64,000 nucleotides of DNA from Acanthosepion pharaonis (Eukaryota > Mollusca > Cephalopoda > Sepiida > Sepiidae), in NCBI GenBank assembly GCA_903632075.3, contig CAHIKZ030001202.1, positions 2,853,001 through 2,917,000 of the forward strand, given 5' to 3'. Positions 28,901 to 43,900 of the stretch are shown piece by piece (position 1 is the stretch's first letter; each line of letters begins with the position of its first letter). The notes below the pieces were generated by a model. The model was not told where the DNA came from and did not search any database. It saw only the letters and a program-made list of their open reading frames with translations. The position numbers and the translations under genes were made by a program.

Positions 28901-31900
28901 TCTGAGATGAGGTATTATGTACACTATTTACATTATTCGGACTATTGTCCCTCATCTTTGTCGCCATATTTATTACAACGTTTCGGCCTTTCAGTATCTG
29001 TCTATATTTCTGAGATGAGGTATTATGTACATTATTTACATTATTCGGACTATTGTCCTCATCTTTGTCGCCATATTTATTACAACGTTTCGGCCTTTCA
29101 GTATCTGTCTATATTTCTGAGATGAGGTATTATGTACATTATTTACATTATTCGGACTATTGTCCTCATCTTTGTCGCCATATTTATTACAACGTTTCGG
29201 CCTTTCAGCATCTGTCTATATTTCTGAGATGAGGTATTATGTACATTATTTACATTATTCGGACTATTGTCCTCATCTTTGTCGCCATATTTATTACAAC
29301 GTTTCGGCCTTTCAGTATCTGTCTATATTTCTGAGATGAGGTATTATGTACACTATTTACATTATTCGGACTATTGTCCTCATCTTTGTCGCCATATTTA
29401 TTACAACGTTTCGGCCTTTCAGTATCTGTCTATATTTCTGAGATGAGGTATTATGTACACTATTTACATTATTCGGACTATTGTCCTCATCTTTGTCGCC
29501 ATATTTATTACAACGTTTCGGCCTTTCAGTATCTGTCTATATTTCTGAGATGAGGTATTATGTACACTATTTACATTATTCGGACTATTGTCCTCATCTT
29601 TGTCGCCATATTTATTACAACGTTTCGGCCCTTCAGTATCTGTCTATATTTCTGAGATGAGGTATTATGTACACTATTTACATTATTCGGACTATTGTCC
29701 TCATCTTTGTCGCCATATTTATTACAACGTTTCGGCCTTTCAGTATCTGTCTATATTTCTGAGATGAGGTATTATGTACACTATTTACATTATTCGACTA
29801 TTGTCCTCATCTTTGTCGCCATATTTATTACAACGTTTCGGCCTTTCAGTATCTGTCTATATTTCTGAGATGAGGTATTATGTACACTATTTACATTATT
29901 CGGACTATTGTCCTCATCTTTGTCGCCATATTTATTACAACGTTTCGGCCTTCAGTATCTGTCTATATTTCTGAGATGAGGTATTATGTACACTATTTAC
30001 ATTATTCGGACTATTGTCCTCATCTTTGTCGCCATATTTATTACAACGTTTCGGCCTTTCAGTATCTGTCTATATTTCTGAGATGAGGTATTATGTACAC
30101 TATTTACATTATTCGGACTATTGTCCTCATCTTTGTCGCCATATTTATTACAACGTTTCGGCCTTTCAGTATCTGTCTATATTTCTGAGATGAGGTATTA
30201 TGTACACTATTTACATTATTCGGACTATTGTCCTCATCTTTGTCGCCATATTTATTACAACGTTTCGGCCTTTCAGTATCTGTCTATATTTCTGAGATGA
30301 GGTATTATGTACACTATTTACATTATTCGGACTATTGTCCTCATCTTTGTCGCCATATTTATTACAACGTTTCGGCCCTTCAGTATCTGTTCATATTTCT
30401 GAGATGAGGTATTATGTACATTATTTACATTATTCGGACTATTGTCCTCATCTTTGTCGCCATATTTATTACAACGTTTCGGCCTTTCAGTATCTGTCTA
30501 TATTTCTGAGATGAGGTATTATGTACACTATTTACATTATTCGGACTATTGTCCTCATCTTTGTCGCCATATTTATTACAACGTTTCGGCCTTTTCAGTA
30601 TCTGTCTATATTTCTGAGATGAGGTATTATGTACACTATTTACATTATTCGACTATTGTCCCTCATCTTTGTCGCCATATTTATTACAACGTTTCGGCCT
30701 TTCAGTATCTGTCTATATTTCTGAGATGAGGTATTATGTACATTATTTACATTATTCGGACTATTGTCCTCATCTTTTGTCGCCATATTTATTACAACGT
30801 TTCGGCCTTTCAGTATCTGTCTATATTTCTGAGATGAGGTATTATGTACATTATTTACATTATTCGGACTATTGTCCCTCATCTTTGTCGCCATATTTAT
30901 TACAACGTTTCGGCCTTTCAGTATCTGTCTATATTTCTGAGATGAGGTATTATGTACACTATTTACATTATTCGGACTATTGTCCTCATCTTTGTCGCCA
31001 TATTTATTACAACGTTTCGGCCCTTCAGTATCTGTCTATATTTCTGAGATGAGGTATTATGTACATTATTTACATTATTCGGACTATTGTCCTCATCTTT
31101 GTCGCCATATTTATTACAACGTTTCGGCCTTTCAGTATCTGTCTATATTTCTGAGATGAGGTATTATGTACACTATTTACATTATTCGGACTATTGTCCC
31201 TCATCTTTGTCGCCATATTTATTACAACGTTTCGGCCTTTCAGTATCTGTCTATATTTTGAGATGAGGTATTATGTACACTATTTACATTATTCGGACTA
31301 TTGTCCCTCATCTTTGTCGCCATATTTATTACAACGTTTCGGCCTTTCAGTATCTGTCTATATTTCTGAGATGAGGTATTATGTACACTATTTACATTAT
31401 TCGGACTATTGTCCTCATCTTTGTCGCCATATTTATTACAACGTTTCGGCCTTTCAGTATCTGTCTATATTTCTGAGATGAGGTATTATGTACACTATTT
31501 ACATTATTCGGACTATTGTCCTCATCTTTTGTCGCCATATTTATTACAACGTTTCGGCCCTTCAGTATCTGTCTATATTTCTGAGATGAGGTATTATGTA
31601 CACTATTTACATTATTCGGACTATTGTCCTCATCTTTGTCGCCATATTTATTACAACGTTTCGGCCTTTCAGTATCTGTCTATATTTCTGAGATGAGGTA
31701 TTATGTACACTATTTACATTATTCGGACTATTGTCCTCATCTTTGTCGCCATATTTATTACAACGTTTCGGCCTTTCAGTATCTGTCTATATTTCTGAGA
31801 TGAGGTATTATGTACACTATTTACATTATTCGGACTATTGTCCTCATCTTTGTCGCCATATTTATTACAACGTTTCGGCCTTTCAGTATCTGTCTATATT

Positions 31901-34900
31901 TCTGAGATGAGGTATTATGTACATTATTTACATTATTCGGACTATTGTCCTCATCTTTGTCGCCATATTTATTACAACGTTTCGGGCCTTTCAGTATCTG
32001 TCTATATTTCTGAGATGAGGTATTATGTACACTATTTACATTATTCGGACTATTGTCCTCATCTTTGTCGCCATATTTATTACAACGTTTCGGCCCTTCA
32101 GTATCTGTCTATATTTCTGAGATGAGGTATTATGTACACTATTTACATTATTCGGACTATTGTCCTCATCTTTGTCGCCATATTTATTACAACGTTTCGG
32201 CCTTTCAGTATCTGTCTATATTTCTGAGATGAGGTATTATGTACACTATTTACATTATTCGGACTATTGTCCTCATCTTTGTCGCCATATTTATTACAAC
32301 GTTTCGGCCTTTCAGTATCTGTCTATATTTCTGAGATGAGGTATTATGTACACTATTTACATTATTCGACTATTGTCCTCATCTTTGTCGCCATATTTAT
32401 TACAACGTTTCGGCCTTTCAGTATCTGTCTATATTTCTGAGATGAGGTATTATGTACACTATTTACATTATTCGGACTATTGTCCTCATCTTGGTCGCCA
32501 TATTTATTACAACGTTTCGGCCTTTCAGTATCTGTCTATATTTCTGAGATGAGGTATTATGTACATTATTTACATTATTCGACTATTGTCCCTCATCTTT
32601 GTCGCCATATTTATTACAACGTTTCGGCCTTTCAGTATCTGTCTATATTTCTGAGATGAGGTATTATGTACATTATTTACATTATTCGGACTATTGACCT
32701 CATCTTTGTCGCCATATTTATTACAACGTTTCGGCCTTTCAGTATCTGTCTATATTTCTGAGATGAGGTATTATGTACATTATTTACATTATTCGGACTA
32801 TTGTCCTCATCTTTGTCGCCATATTTATTACAACGTTTCGGCCTTTCAGTATCTGTCTATATTTCTGAGATGAGGTATTATGTACATTATTTACATTATT
32901 CGGACTATTGTCTCATCTTTGTCGCCATATTTATTACAACGTTTCGGCCTTCAGTATCTGTCTATATTTCTGAGATGAGGTATTATGTACATTATTTACA
33001 TTATTCGGACTATTGTCCCCATCTTTGTCGCCATATTTATTACAACGTTTCGGCCTTTCAGTATCTGTCTATATTTCTGAGATGAGGTATTATGTACACT
33101 ATTTACATTATTCGGACTATTGTCCTCATCTTTGTCGCCATATTTATTACAACGTTTCGGCCTTTCAGTATCTGTCTATATTTCTGAGATGAGGTATTAT
33201 GTACACTATTTACATTATTCGGACTATTGTCCTCATCTTTGTCGCCATATTTATTACAACGTTTCGGCCCTTCAGTATCTGTCTATATTTCTGAGATGAG
33301 GTATTATGTACACTATTTACATTATTCGACTATTGTCCTCATTTTTTGTCGCCATATTTATTACAACGTTTCGGCCTTTCAGTATCTGTCTATATTTCTG
33401 AGATGAGGTATTATGTACATTATTTACATTATTCGGACTATTGTCCTCATCTTTGTCGCCATATTTATTACAACGTTTCGGCCTTTCAGTATCTGTCTAT
33501 ATTTCTGAGATGAGGTATTATGTACATTATTTACATTATTCGGACTATTGTCCTCATCTTTGTCGCCATATTTATTACAACGTTTCGGCCTTTCAGTATC
33601 TGTCTATATTTCTGAGATGAGGTATTATGTACATTATTTACATTATTCGGACTATTGTCCTCATCTTTGTCGCCATATTTATTACAACGTTTCGGCCTTT
33701 CAGTATCTGTCTATATTTCTGAGATGAGGTATTATGTACACTATTTACATTATTCGGACTATTGTCCCTCATCTTTGTCGCCATATTTATTACAACGTTT
33801 CGGCCTTTCAGTATCTGTCTATATTTCTGAGATGAGGTATTATGTACATTATTTACATTATTCGGACTATTGTCCTCATCTTTGTCGCCATATTTATTAC
33901 AACGTTTCGGCCTTTCAGTATCTGTCTATATTTCTGAGATGAGGTATTATGTACATTATTTACATTATTCGGACTATTGTCCTCATCTTTGTCGCCATAT
34001 TTATTACAACGTTTCGGCCTTTCAGTATCTGTCTATATTTCTGAGATGAGGTATTATGTACATTATTTACATTATTCGGACTATTGTCCTCATCTTTGTC
34101 GCCATATTTATTACAACGTTTCGGCCTTTCAGTATCTGTCTATATTTCTGAGATGAGGTATTATGTACACTATTTACATTATTTGGACTATTGTCCCCAT
34201 CTTTGTCGCCATATTTATTACAACGTTTCGGCCTTTCAGTATCTGTCTATATTTCTGAGATGAGGTATTATGTACACTATTTACATTATTTGGACTATTG
34301 TCCCCATCTTTGTCGCCATATTTATTACAACGTTTCGGCCTTTCAGTATCTGTCTATATTTCTGAGATGAGGTATTATGTACATTATTTTCATTATTCGG
34401 ACTATTGTCCCTCATCTTTTGTCGCCATATTTATTACAACGTTTCGGCCTTTCAGTATCTGTCTATATTTCTGAGATGAGGTATTATGTACATTATTTAC
34501 ATTATTCGGACTATTGTCCCCATCTTTGTCGCCATATTTATTACAACGTTTCGGCCTTTCAGTATCTGTCTATATTTCTGAGATGAGGTATTATGTACAT
34601 TATTTACATTATTCGGACTATTGTCCCCATCTTTGTCGCCATATTTATTACAACGTTTCGGCCTTTCAGTATCTGTCTATATTTCTGAGATGAGGTATTA
34701 TGTACATTATTTACATTATTCGGACTATTGTCCCCATCTTTGTCGCCATATTTATTACAACGTTTCGGCCTTTCAGTATCTGTCTATATTTCTGAGATGA
34801 GGTATTATGTACACTATTTACATTATTCGGACTATTGTCCTCATCTTTGTCGCCATATTTATTACAACGTTTCGGCCTTTCAGTATCTGTCTATATTTCT

Positions 34901-37900
34901 GAGATGAGGTATTATGTACACTATTTACATTATTCGGACTATTGTCCTCATCTTTGTCGCCATATTTATTACAACGTTTCGGCCTTTCAGTATCTGTCTA
35001 TATTTCTGAGATGAGGTATTATGTACATTATTATTTACATTATTCGGACTATTGTCCCCATCTTTGTCGCCATATTTATTACAACGTTTCGGCCTTTCAG
35101 TATCTGTCTATATTTCTGAGATGAGGTATTATGTACACTATTTACATTATTCGGACTATTGTCCTCATCTTTGTCGCCATATTTATTACAACGTTTCGGC
35201 CTTTCAGTATCTGTCTATATTTCTGAGATGAGGTATTATGTACATTATTTACATTATTCGGACTATTGTCCTCATCTTTGTCGCCATATTTATTACAACG
35301 TTTCGGCCTTTCAGTATCTGTCTATATTTCTGAGATGAGGTATTATGTACACTATTTACATTATTCGGACTATTGTCCCATCTTTGTCGCCATATTTATT
35401 ACAACGTTTCGGCCCTTCAGTATCTGTCTATATTTCTGAGATGAGGTATTATGTACATTATTTACATTATTTGGACTATTGTCCCTCATCTTTGTCGCCA
35501 TATTTATTACAACGTTTCGGCCTTTCAGTATCTGTCTATATTTCTGAGATGAGGTATTATGTACACTATTTACATTATTCGGACTATTGTCCCCATCTTT
35601 GTCGCCATATTTATTACAACGTTTCGGCCTTTCAGTATCTGTCTATATTTCTGAGATGAGGTATTATGTACACTATTTACATTATTCGGACTATTGTCCT
35701 CATCTTTGTCGCCATATTTATTACAACGTTTCGGCCTTTCAGTATCTGTCTATATTTCTGAGATGAGGTATTATGTACATTATTTACATTATTCGGACTA
35801 TTGTCCTCATCTTTGTCGCCATATTTATTACAACGTTTCGGCCTTTCAGTATCTGTCTATATTTCTGAGATGAGGTATTATGTACATTATTTACATTATT
35901 CGGACTATTGTCCCCATCTTTGTCGCCATATTTATTACAACGTTTCGGCCTTTCAGTATCTGTCTATATTTCTGAGATGAGGTATTATGTACATTATTTA
36001 CATTATTCGGACTATTGTCCTCATCTTTGTCGCCATATTTATTACAACGTTTCGGCCTTTCAGTATCTGTCTATATTTCTGAGATGAGGTATTATGTACA
36101 TTATTTACATTATTCGGACTATTGTCCCCATCTTTGTCGCCATATTTATTACAACGTTTCGGCCTTTCAGTATCTGTCTATATTATTTGAGATGAGGTAT
36201 TATGTACATTATTTACATTATTCGGACTATTGTCCTCATCTTTGTCGCCATATTTATTACAACGTTTCGGCCTTTCAGTATCTGTCTATATTTCTGAGAT
36301 GAGGTATTATGTACACTATTTACATTATTCGGACTATTGTCCTCATCTTTGTCGCCATATTTATTACAACGTTTCGGCCCTTTCAGTATCTGTCTATATT
36401 TCTGAGATGAGGTATTATGTACACTATTTACATTATTCGGACTATTGTCCCTCATCTTTGTCGCCATATTTATTACAACGTTTCGGCCTTTCAGTATCTG
36501 TCTATATTTCTGAGATGAGGTATTATGTACATTATTTACATTATTCGGACTATTGTCCTCATCTTTGTCGCCATATTTATTACAACGTTTCGGCCTTTCA
36601 GTATCTGTCTATATTTCTGAGATGAGGTATTATGTACATTATTTACATTATTCGGACTATTGTCCTCATCTTTGTCATATTTATTTATTACAACGTTTCG
36701 GCCTTTCAGTATCTGTCTATATTTCTGAGATGAGGTATTATGTACACTATTTACATTATTCGGACTATTGTCCCCATCTTTGTCGCCATATTTATTACAA
36801 CGTTTCGGCCTTTCAGTATCTGTCTATATTTCTGAGATGAGGTATTATGTACACTATTTACATTATTCGGACTATTGTCCCCATCTTTGTCGCCATATTT
36901 ATTACAACGTTTCGGCCTTTCAGTATCTGTCTATATTTCTGAGATGAGGTATTATGTACACTATTTACATTATTCGGACTATTGTCCTCATCTTTGTCGC
37001 CATATTTATTACAACGTTTCGGCCTTTCAGTATCTGTCTATATTTCTGAGATGAGGTATTATGTACATTATTTACATTATTCGGACTATTGTCCTCATCT
37101 TTGTCGCCATATTTATTACAACGTTTCGGCCTTTCAGTATCTGTCTATATTTCTGAGATGAGGTATTATGTACATTATTTACATTATTCGGACTATTGTC
37201 CCCATCTTTGTCGCCATATTTATTACAAACGTTTCGGCCTTTTTCAGTATCTGTCTATATTTCTGAGATGAGGTATTATGTACATTATTTACATTATTCG
37301 GACTATTGTCCTCATCTTTGTCGCCATATTTATTACAACGTTTCGGCCTTTCAGTATCTGTCTATATTTCTGAGATGAGGTATTATGTACATTATTTACA
37401 TTATTCGGACTATTGTCCTCATCTTTGTCGCCATATTTATTACAACGTTTCGGCCTTTCAGTATCTGTCTATATTTCTGAGATGAGGTATTATGTACATT
37501 ATTTACATTATTCGGACTATTGTCCCCATCTTTGTCGCCATATTTATTACAACGTTTCGGCCTTTCAGTATCTGTCTATATTTCTGAGATGAGGTATTAT
37601 GTACATTATTTACATTATTCGGACTATTGTCCCTCATCTTTGTCGCCATATTTATTACAACGTTTCGGCCTTTCAGTATCTGTCTATATTTCTGAGATGA
37701 GGTATTATGTACATTATTTACATTATTCGGACTATTGTCCCCATCTTTGTCGCCATATTTATTACAACGTTTCGGCCTTTCAGTATCTGTCTATATTTCT
37801 GAGATGAGGTATTATGTACATTATTTACATTATTCGGACTATTGTCCCCATCTTTGTCGCCATATTTATTACAACGTTTCGGCCTTTCAGTATCTGTCTA

Positions 37901-40900
37901 TATTTCTGAGATGAGGTATTATGTACATTATTTACATTATTCGGACTATTGTCCCCATCTTTGTCGCCATATTTATTACAACGTTTCGGTCTATATTTTT
38001 GAGATGAGTATTATGTACATTATTTACATTATTTGACTATTGAGCCATATTTATTACAACGTTTCGGCCTTTCATATCTGTCTATATTTATTTGAGGTAT
38101 TATTCATTATGGACATTATTCGGACTATTGTCCCCATCTTTGTCGCCATATTTATTACAACGTTTCGGCCTTTCAGTATCTGTCTATATTTCTGAGATGA
38201 GGTATTATGTACATTATTTACATTATTCGGACTATTGTCCCCATCTTTGTCGCCATATTTATTACAACGTTTCGGCCTTTCAGTATCTGTCTATATTTCT
38301 GAGATGAGGTATTATGTACATTATTTACATTATTCGGACTATTGTCCTCATCTTTGTCGCCATATTTATTACAACGTTTCGGCCCTTTCAGCATCTGTCT
38401 ATATTTCTGAGATGAGGTATTATGTACATTATTTACATTATTCGGACTATTGTCCCCATCTTTGTCGCCATATTTATTACAACGTTTCGGCCTTTCAGTA
38501 TCTGTCTATATTTCTGAGATGAGGTATTATGTACATTATTTACATTATTTGACTATTGTCCTCATCTTTTTGTCGCCATATTTATTACAACGTTTCGGCC
38601 TTTCAGTATCTGTCTATATTTCTGAGATGAGGTATTATGTACATTATTTACATTATTCGGACTATTGTCCCTCATCTTTGTCGCCATATTTATTACAACG
38701 TTTCGGCCTTTCAGTATCTGTCTATATTTCTGAGATGAGGTATTATGTACATTATTTACATTATTCGGACTATTGTCCCCATCTTTGTCGCCATATTTAT
38801 TACAACGTTTCGGCCTTTCAGTATCTGTCTATATTTCTGAGATGAGGTATTATGTACATTATTTACATTATTCGGACTATTGTCCCTCATCTTTGTCGCC
38901 ATATTTATTACAACGTTTCGGCCTTTCAGTATCTGTCTATATTTCTGAGATGAGGTATTATGTACATTATTTACATTATTCGACTATTGTCCTCATCTTT
39001 GTCGCCATATTTATTACAACGTTTTCGGCCTTTCAGTATCTGTCTATATTTCTGAGATGAGGTATTATGTACATTATTTACATTATTCGGACTATTGTCC
39101 CTCATCTTTGTCGCCATATTTATTACAACGTTTCGGCCTTTCAGTATCTGTCTATATTTCTGAGATGAGGTATTATGTACATTATTTACATTATTCGGAC
39201 TATTGTCCCCATCTTTGTCGCCATATTTATTACAACGTTTCGGCCTTTCAGTATCTGTCTATATTTCTGAGATGAGGTATTATGTACATTATTTACATTA
39301 TTCGACTATTGTCCTCATCTTTGTCGCCATATTTATTACAACGTTTCGGCCTTTCAGTATCTGTCTATATTTTGAGATGAGGTATTATGTACATTATTTA
39401 CATTATTCGGACTATTGTCCCCATCTTTGTCGCCATATTTATTACAACGTTTCGGCCTTTCAGTATCTGTCTATATTTCTGAGATGAGGTATTATGTACA
39501 TTATTTACATTATTCGGACTATTGTCCCCATCTTTGTCGCCATATTTATTACAACGTTTCGGCCTTTCAGTATCTGTCTATATTTCTGAGATGAGGTATT
39601 ATGTACATTATTTACATTATTCGGACTATTGTCCCCATCTTTGTCGCCATATTTATTACAACGTTTCGGCCTTTCAGTATCTGTCTATATTTCTGAGATG
39701 AGGTATTATGTACATTATTTACATTATTCGGACTATTGTCCCCATCTTTGTCGCCATATTTATTACAACGTTTCGGCCTTTCAGTATCTGTCTATATTTC
39801 TGAGATGAGGTATTATGTACATTATTTACATTATTCGGACTATTGTCCCCATCTTTTTGTCGCCATATTTATTACAACGTTTCGGCCTTTCAGTATCTGT
39901 CTATATTTCTGAGATGAGGTATTATGTACATTATTTACATTATTCGGACTATTGTCCCCATCTTTGTCGCCATATTTATTACAACGTTTCGGCCTTTCAG
40001 TATCTGTCTATATTTCTGAGATGAGGTATTATGTACATTATTTACATTATTCGGACTATTGTCCCCATCTTTGTCGCCATATTTATTACAACGTTTCGGC
40101 CTTTCAGTATCTGTCTATATTTTGAGATGAGGTATTATGTACATTATTTACATTATTCGGACTATTGTCCTCATCTTTGTCGCCATATTTATTACAACGT
40201 TTCGGCCTTTCAGTATCTGTCTATATTTCTGTGATGAGGTATTATGTACATTATTTACATTATTCGGACTATTGTCCTCATCTTTGTCGCCATATTTATT
40301 ACAACGTTTCGGCCTTTCAGTATCTGTCTATATTTCTGAGATGAGGTATTATGTACATTATTTACATTTATTCGGACTATTGTCCTCATCTTTGTCGCCA
40401 TATTTATTACAACGTTTCGGCCTTTCAGTATCTGTCTATATATTTTGAGATGAGGTATTATGTACATTATTTACATTATTCGGACTATTGTCCTCATCTT
40501 TGTCGCCATATTTATTCCAACGTTTCGGCCTTTCAGTATCTGTCTATATTTCTGAGATGAGGTATTATGTACATTATTTACATTATTCGGACTATTGTCC
40601 CCATCTTTGTCGCCATATTTATTACAACGTTTCGGCCTTTCAGTATCTGTCTATATTTCTGAGATGAGGTATTATGTACATTATTTACATTATTCGACTA
40701 TTGTCCTCATCTTTGTCGCCATATTTATTACAACGTTTCGGCCTTTCAGTATCTGTCTATATTTCTGAGATGAGGTATTATGTACATTATTTACATTATT
40801 CGGACTATTGTCGCCATCTTTTTCGCCATATTTATTACAACGTTTCGGCCTTTCAGTATCTGTCTATATTTCTGAGATGAGGTATTATGTACATTATTTA

Positions 40901-43900
40901 CATTATTCGGACTATTGTCCCCATCTTTGTCGCCATATTTATTACAACGTTTCGCCCTTTCAGTATCTGTCTATATTTCTGAGATGAGGTATTATGTACA
41001 TTATTTACATTATTCGGACTATTGTCCCCATCTTTGTCGCCATATTTATTACAACGTTTCGGCCTTTCAGTATCTGTCTATATTTCTGAGATGAGGTATT
41101 ATGTACACTATTTACATTATTCGGACTATTGTCCCCATCTTTGTCGCCATATTTATTACAACGTTTCGGCCTTTCAGTATCTGTCTATATTTCTGAGATG
41201 AGGTATTATGTACATTATTTACATTATTCGGACTATTGTCCCCATCTTTGTCGCCATATTTATTACAACGTTTCGGCCTTTCAGTATCTGGTCTATATTT
41301 CTGAGATGAGGTATTATGTACATTATTTACATTATTCGGACTATTGTCCCCATCTTTGTCGCCATATTTATTACAACGTTTCGGCCTTTCAGTATCTGTC
41401 TATATTTCTGAGATGAGGTATTATGTACATTATTTACATTATTCGGACTATTGTCCTCATCTTTGTCGCCATATTTATTACAACGTTTCGGCCTTTCAGT
41501 ATCTGTCTATATTTCTGAGATGAGGTATTATGTACATTATTTACATTATTCGGACTATTGTCCCCATCTTTGTCGCCATATTTATTACAACGTTTCGGCC
41601 TTTCAGTATCTGTCTATATTTCTGAGATGAGGTATTATGTACATTATTTACATTATTCGGACTATTGTCCTCATCTTTGTCGCCATATTTATTACAACGT
41701 TTCGGCCTTTCAGTATCTGTCTATATTTCTGAGATGAGGTATTATGTACATTATTTACATTATTCGGACTATTGTCCCCATCTTTGTCGCCATATTTATT
41801 ACAACGTTTCGGCCTTTCAGTATCTGTCTATATTTCTGAGATGAGGTATTATGTACATTATTTACATTATTCGGACTATTGTCCCCATCTTTGTCGCCAT
41901 ATTTATTACAACGTTTCGGCCTTTCAGTATCTGTCTATATTTCTGAGATGAGGTATTATGTACATTATTTACATTATTCGGACTATTGTCCTCATCTTTG
42001 TCGCCATATTTATTACAACGTTTCGGCCTTTCAGTATCTGTCTATATTTCTGAGATGAGGTATTATGTACATTATTTACATTATTCGGACTATTGTCCTC
42101 ATCTTTGTCGCCATATTTATTACAACGTTTCGGCCTTTCAGTATCTGTCTATATTTCTGAGATGAGGTATTATGTACATTATTTACATTATTCGGACTAT
42201 TGTCCTCATGTTTGTCGCCATATTTATTACAACGTTTCGGCCTTTCAGTATCTGTCTATATTTCTGAGATGAGGTATTATGTACATTATTTACATTATTC
42301 GACTATTGTCCTCATCTTTGTCGCCATATTTATTACAACGTTTCGGCCTTTCAGTATCTGTCTATATTTCTGAGATGAGGTATTATGTACATTATTTACA
42401 TTATTCGGACTATTGTCCCCATCTTTGTCGCCATATTTATTACAACGTTTCGGCCTTTCAGTATCTGTCTATATTTCTGAGATGAGGTATTATGTACATT
42501 ATTTACATTATTCGGACTATTGTCCTCATCTTTGTCGCCATATTTATTACAACGTTTCGGCCTTTCAGTATCTGTCTATATTTCTGAGATGAGGTATTAT
42601 GTACATTATTTACATTATTCGGACTATTGTCCCTCATCTTTGTCGCCATATTTATTACAACGTTTCGGCCTTTCAGTATCTGTCTATATTTCTGAGATGA
42701 GGTATTATGTACATTATTTACATTATTCGGACTATTGTCCCCATCTTTGTCGCCATATTTATTACAACGTTTCGGCCCTTTCAGTATCTGTCTATATTTC
42801 TGAGATGAGGTATTATGTACATTATTTACATTATTCGGACTATTGTCCCCATCTTTGTCGCCATATTTATTACAACGTTTCGGCCTTTCAGTATCTGTCT
42901 ATATTTCTGAGATGAGGTATTATGTACATTATTTACATTATTCGGACTATTGTCCCCATCTTTGTCGCCATATTTATTACAACGTTTCGGCCTTTCAGTA
43001 TCTGTCTATATTTTGAGATGAGGTATTATGTACATTATTTACATTATTCGGACTATTGTCCTCATCTTTGTCGCCATATTTATTACAACGTTTCGGCCTT
43101 TCAGTATCTGTCTATATTTCTGAGATGAGGTATTATGTACATTATTTACATTATTCGGACTATTGTCCCCATCTTTGTCGCCATATTTATTACAACGTTT
43201 CGGCCTTTCAGTATCTGTCTATATTTCTGAGATGAGGTATTATGTACATTATTTACATTATTCGGACTATTGTCCTCATCTTTGTCGCCATATTTATTAC
43301 AACGTTTCGGCCTTTCAGTATCTGTCTATATTTCTGAGATGAGGTATTATGTACATTATTTACATTATTCGGACTATTGTCCCTCATGTTTGTCGCCATA
43401 TTTATTACAACGTTTTTTGGCCTTTCAGTATCTGTCTATATTTCTGAGATGAGGTATTATGTACATTATTTACATTATTCGGACTATTGTCCTCATCTTT
43501 GTCGCCATATTTATTACAACGTTTCGGCCTTTCAGTATCTGTCTATATTTCTGAGATGAGGTATTATGTACATTATTTACATTATTCGGACTATTGTCCC
43601 CATCTTTGTCGCCATATTTATTACAACGTTTCGGCCTTTCAGTATTTGTCTATATTTCTGAGATGAGGTATTATGTACATTATTTACATTATTCGGACTA
43701 TTGTCCTCATCTTTGTCGCCATATTTATTACAACGTTTCGGCCTTTCAGTATCTGTCTATATTTTGAGATGAGGTATTATGTACATTATTTACATTATTC
43801 GGACTATTGTCCCCATCTTTGTCGCCATATTTATTACAACGTTTCGGCCTTTCAGTATCTGTCTATATTTTTGAGATGAGGTATTATGTACATTATTTAC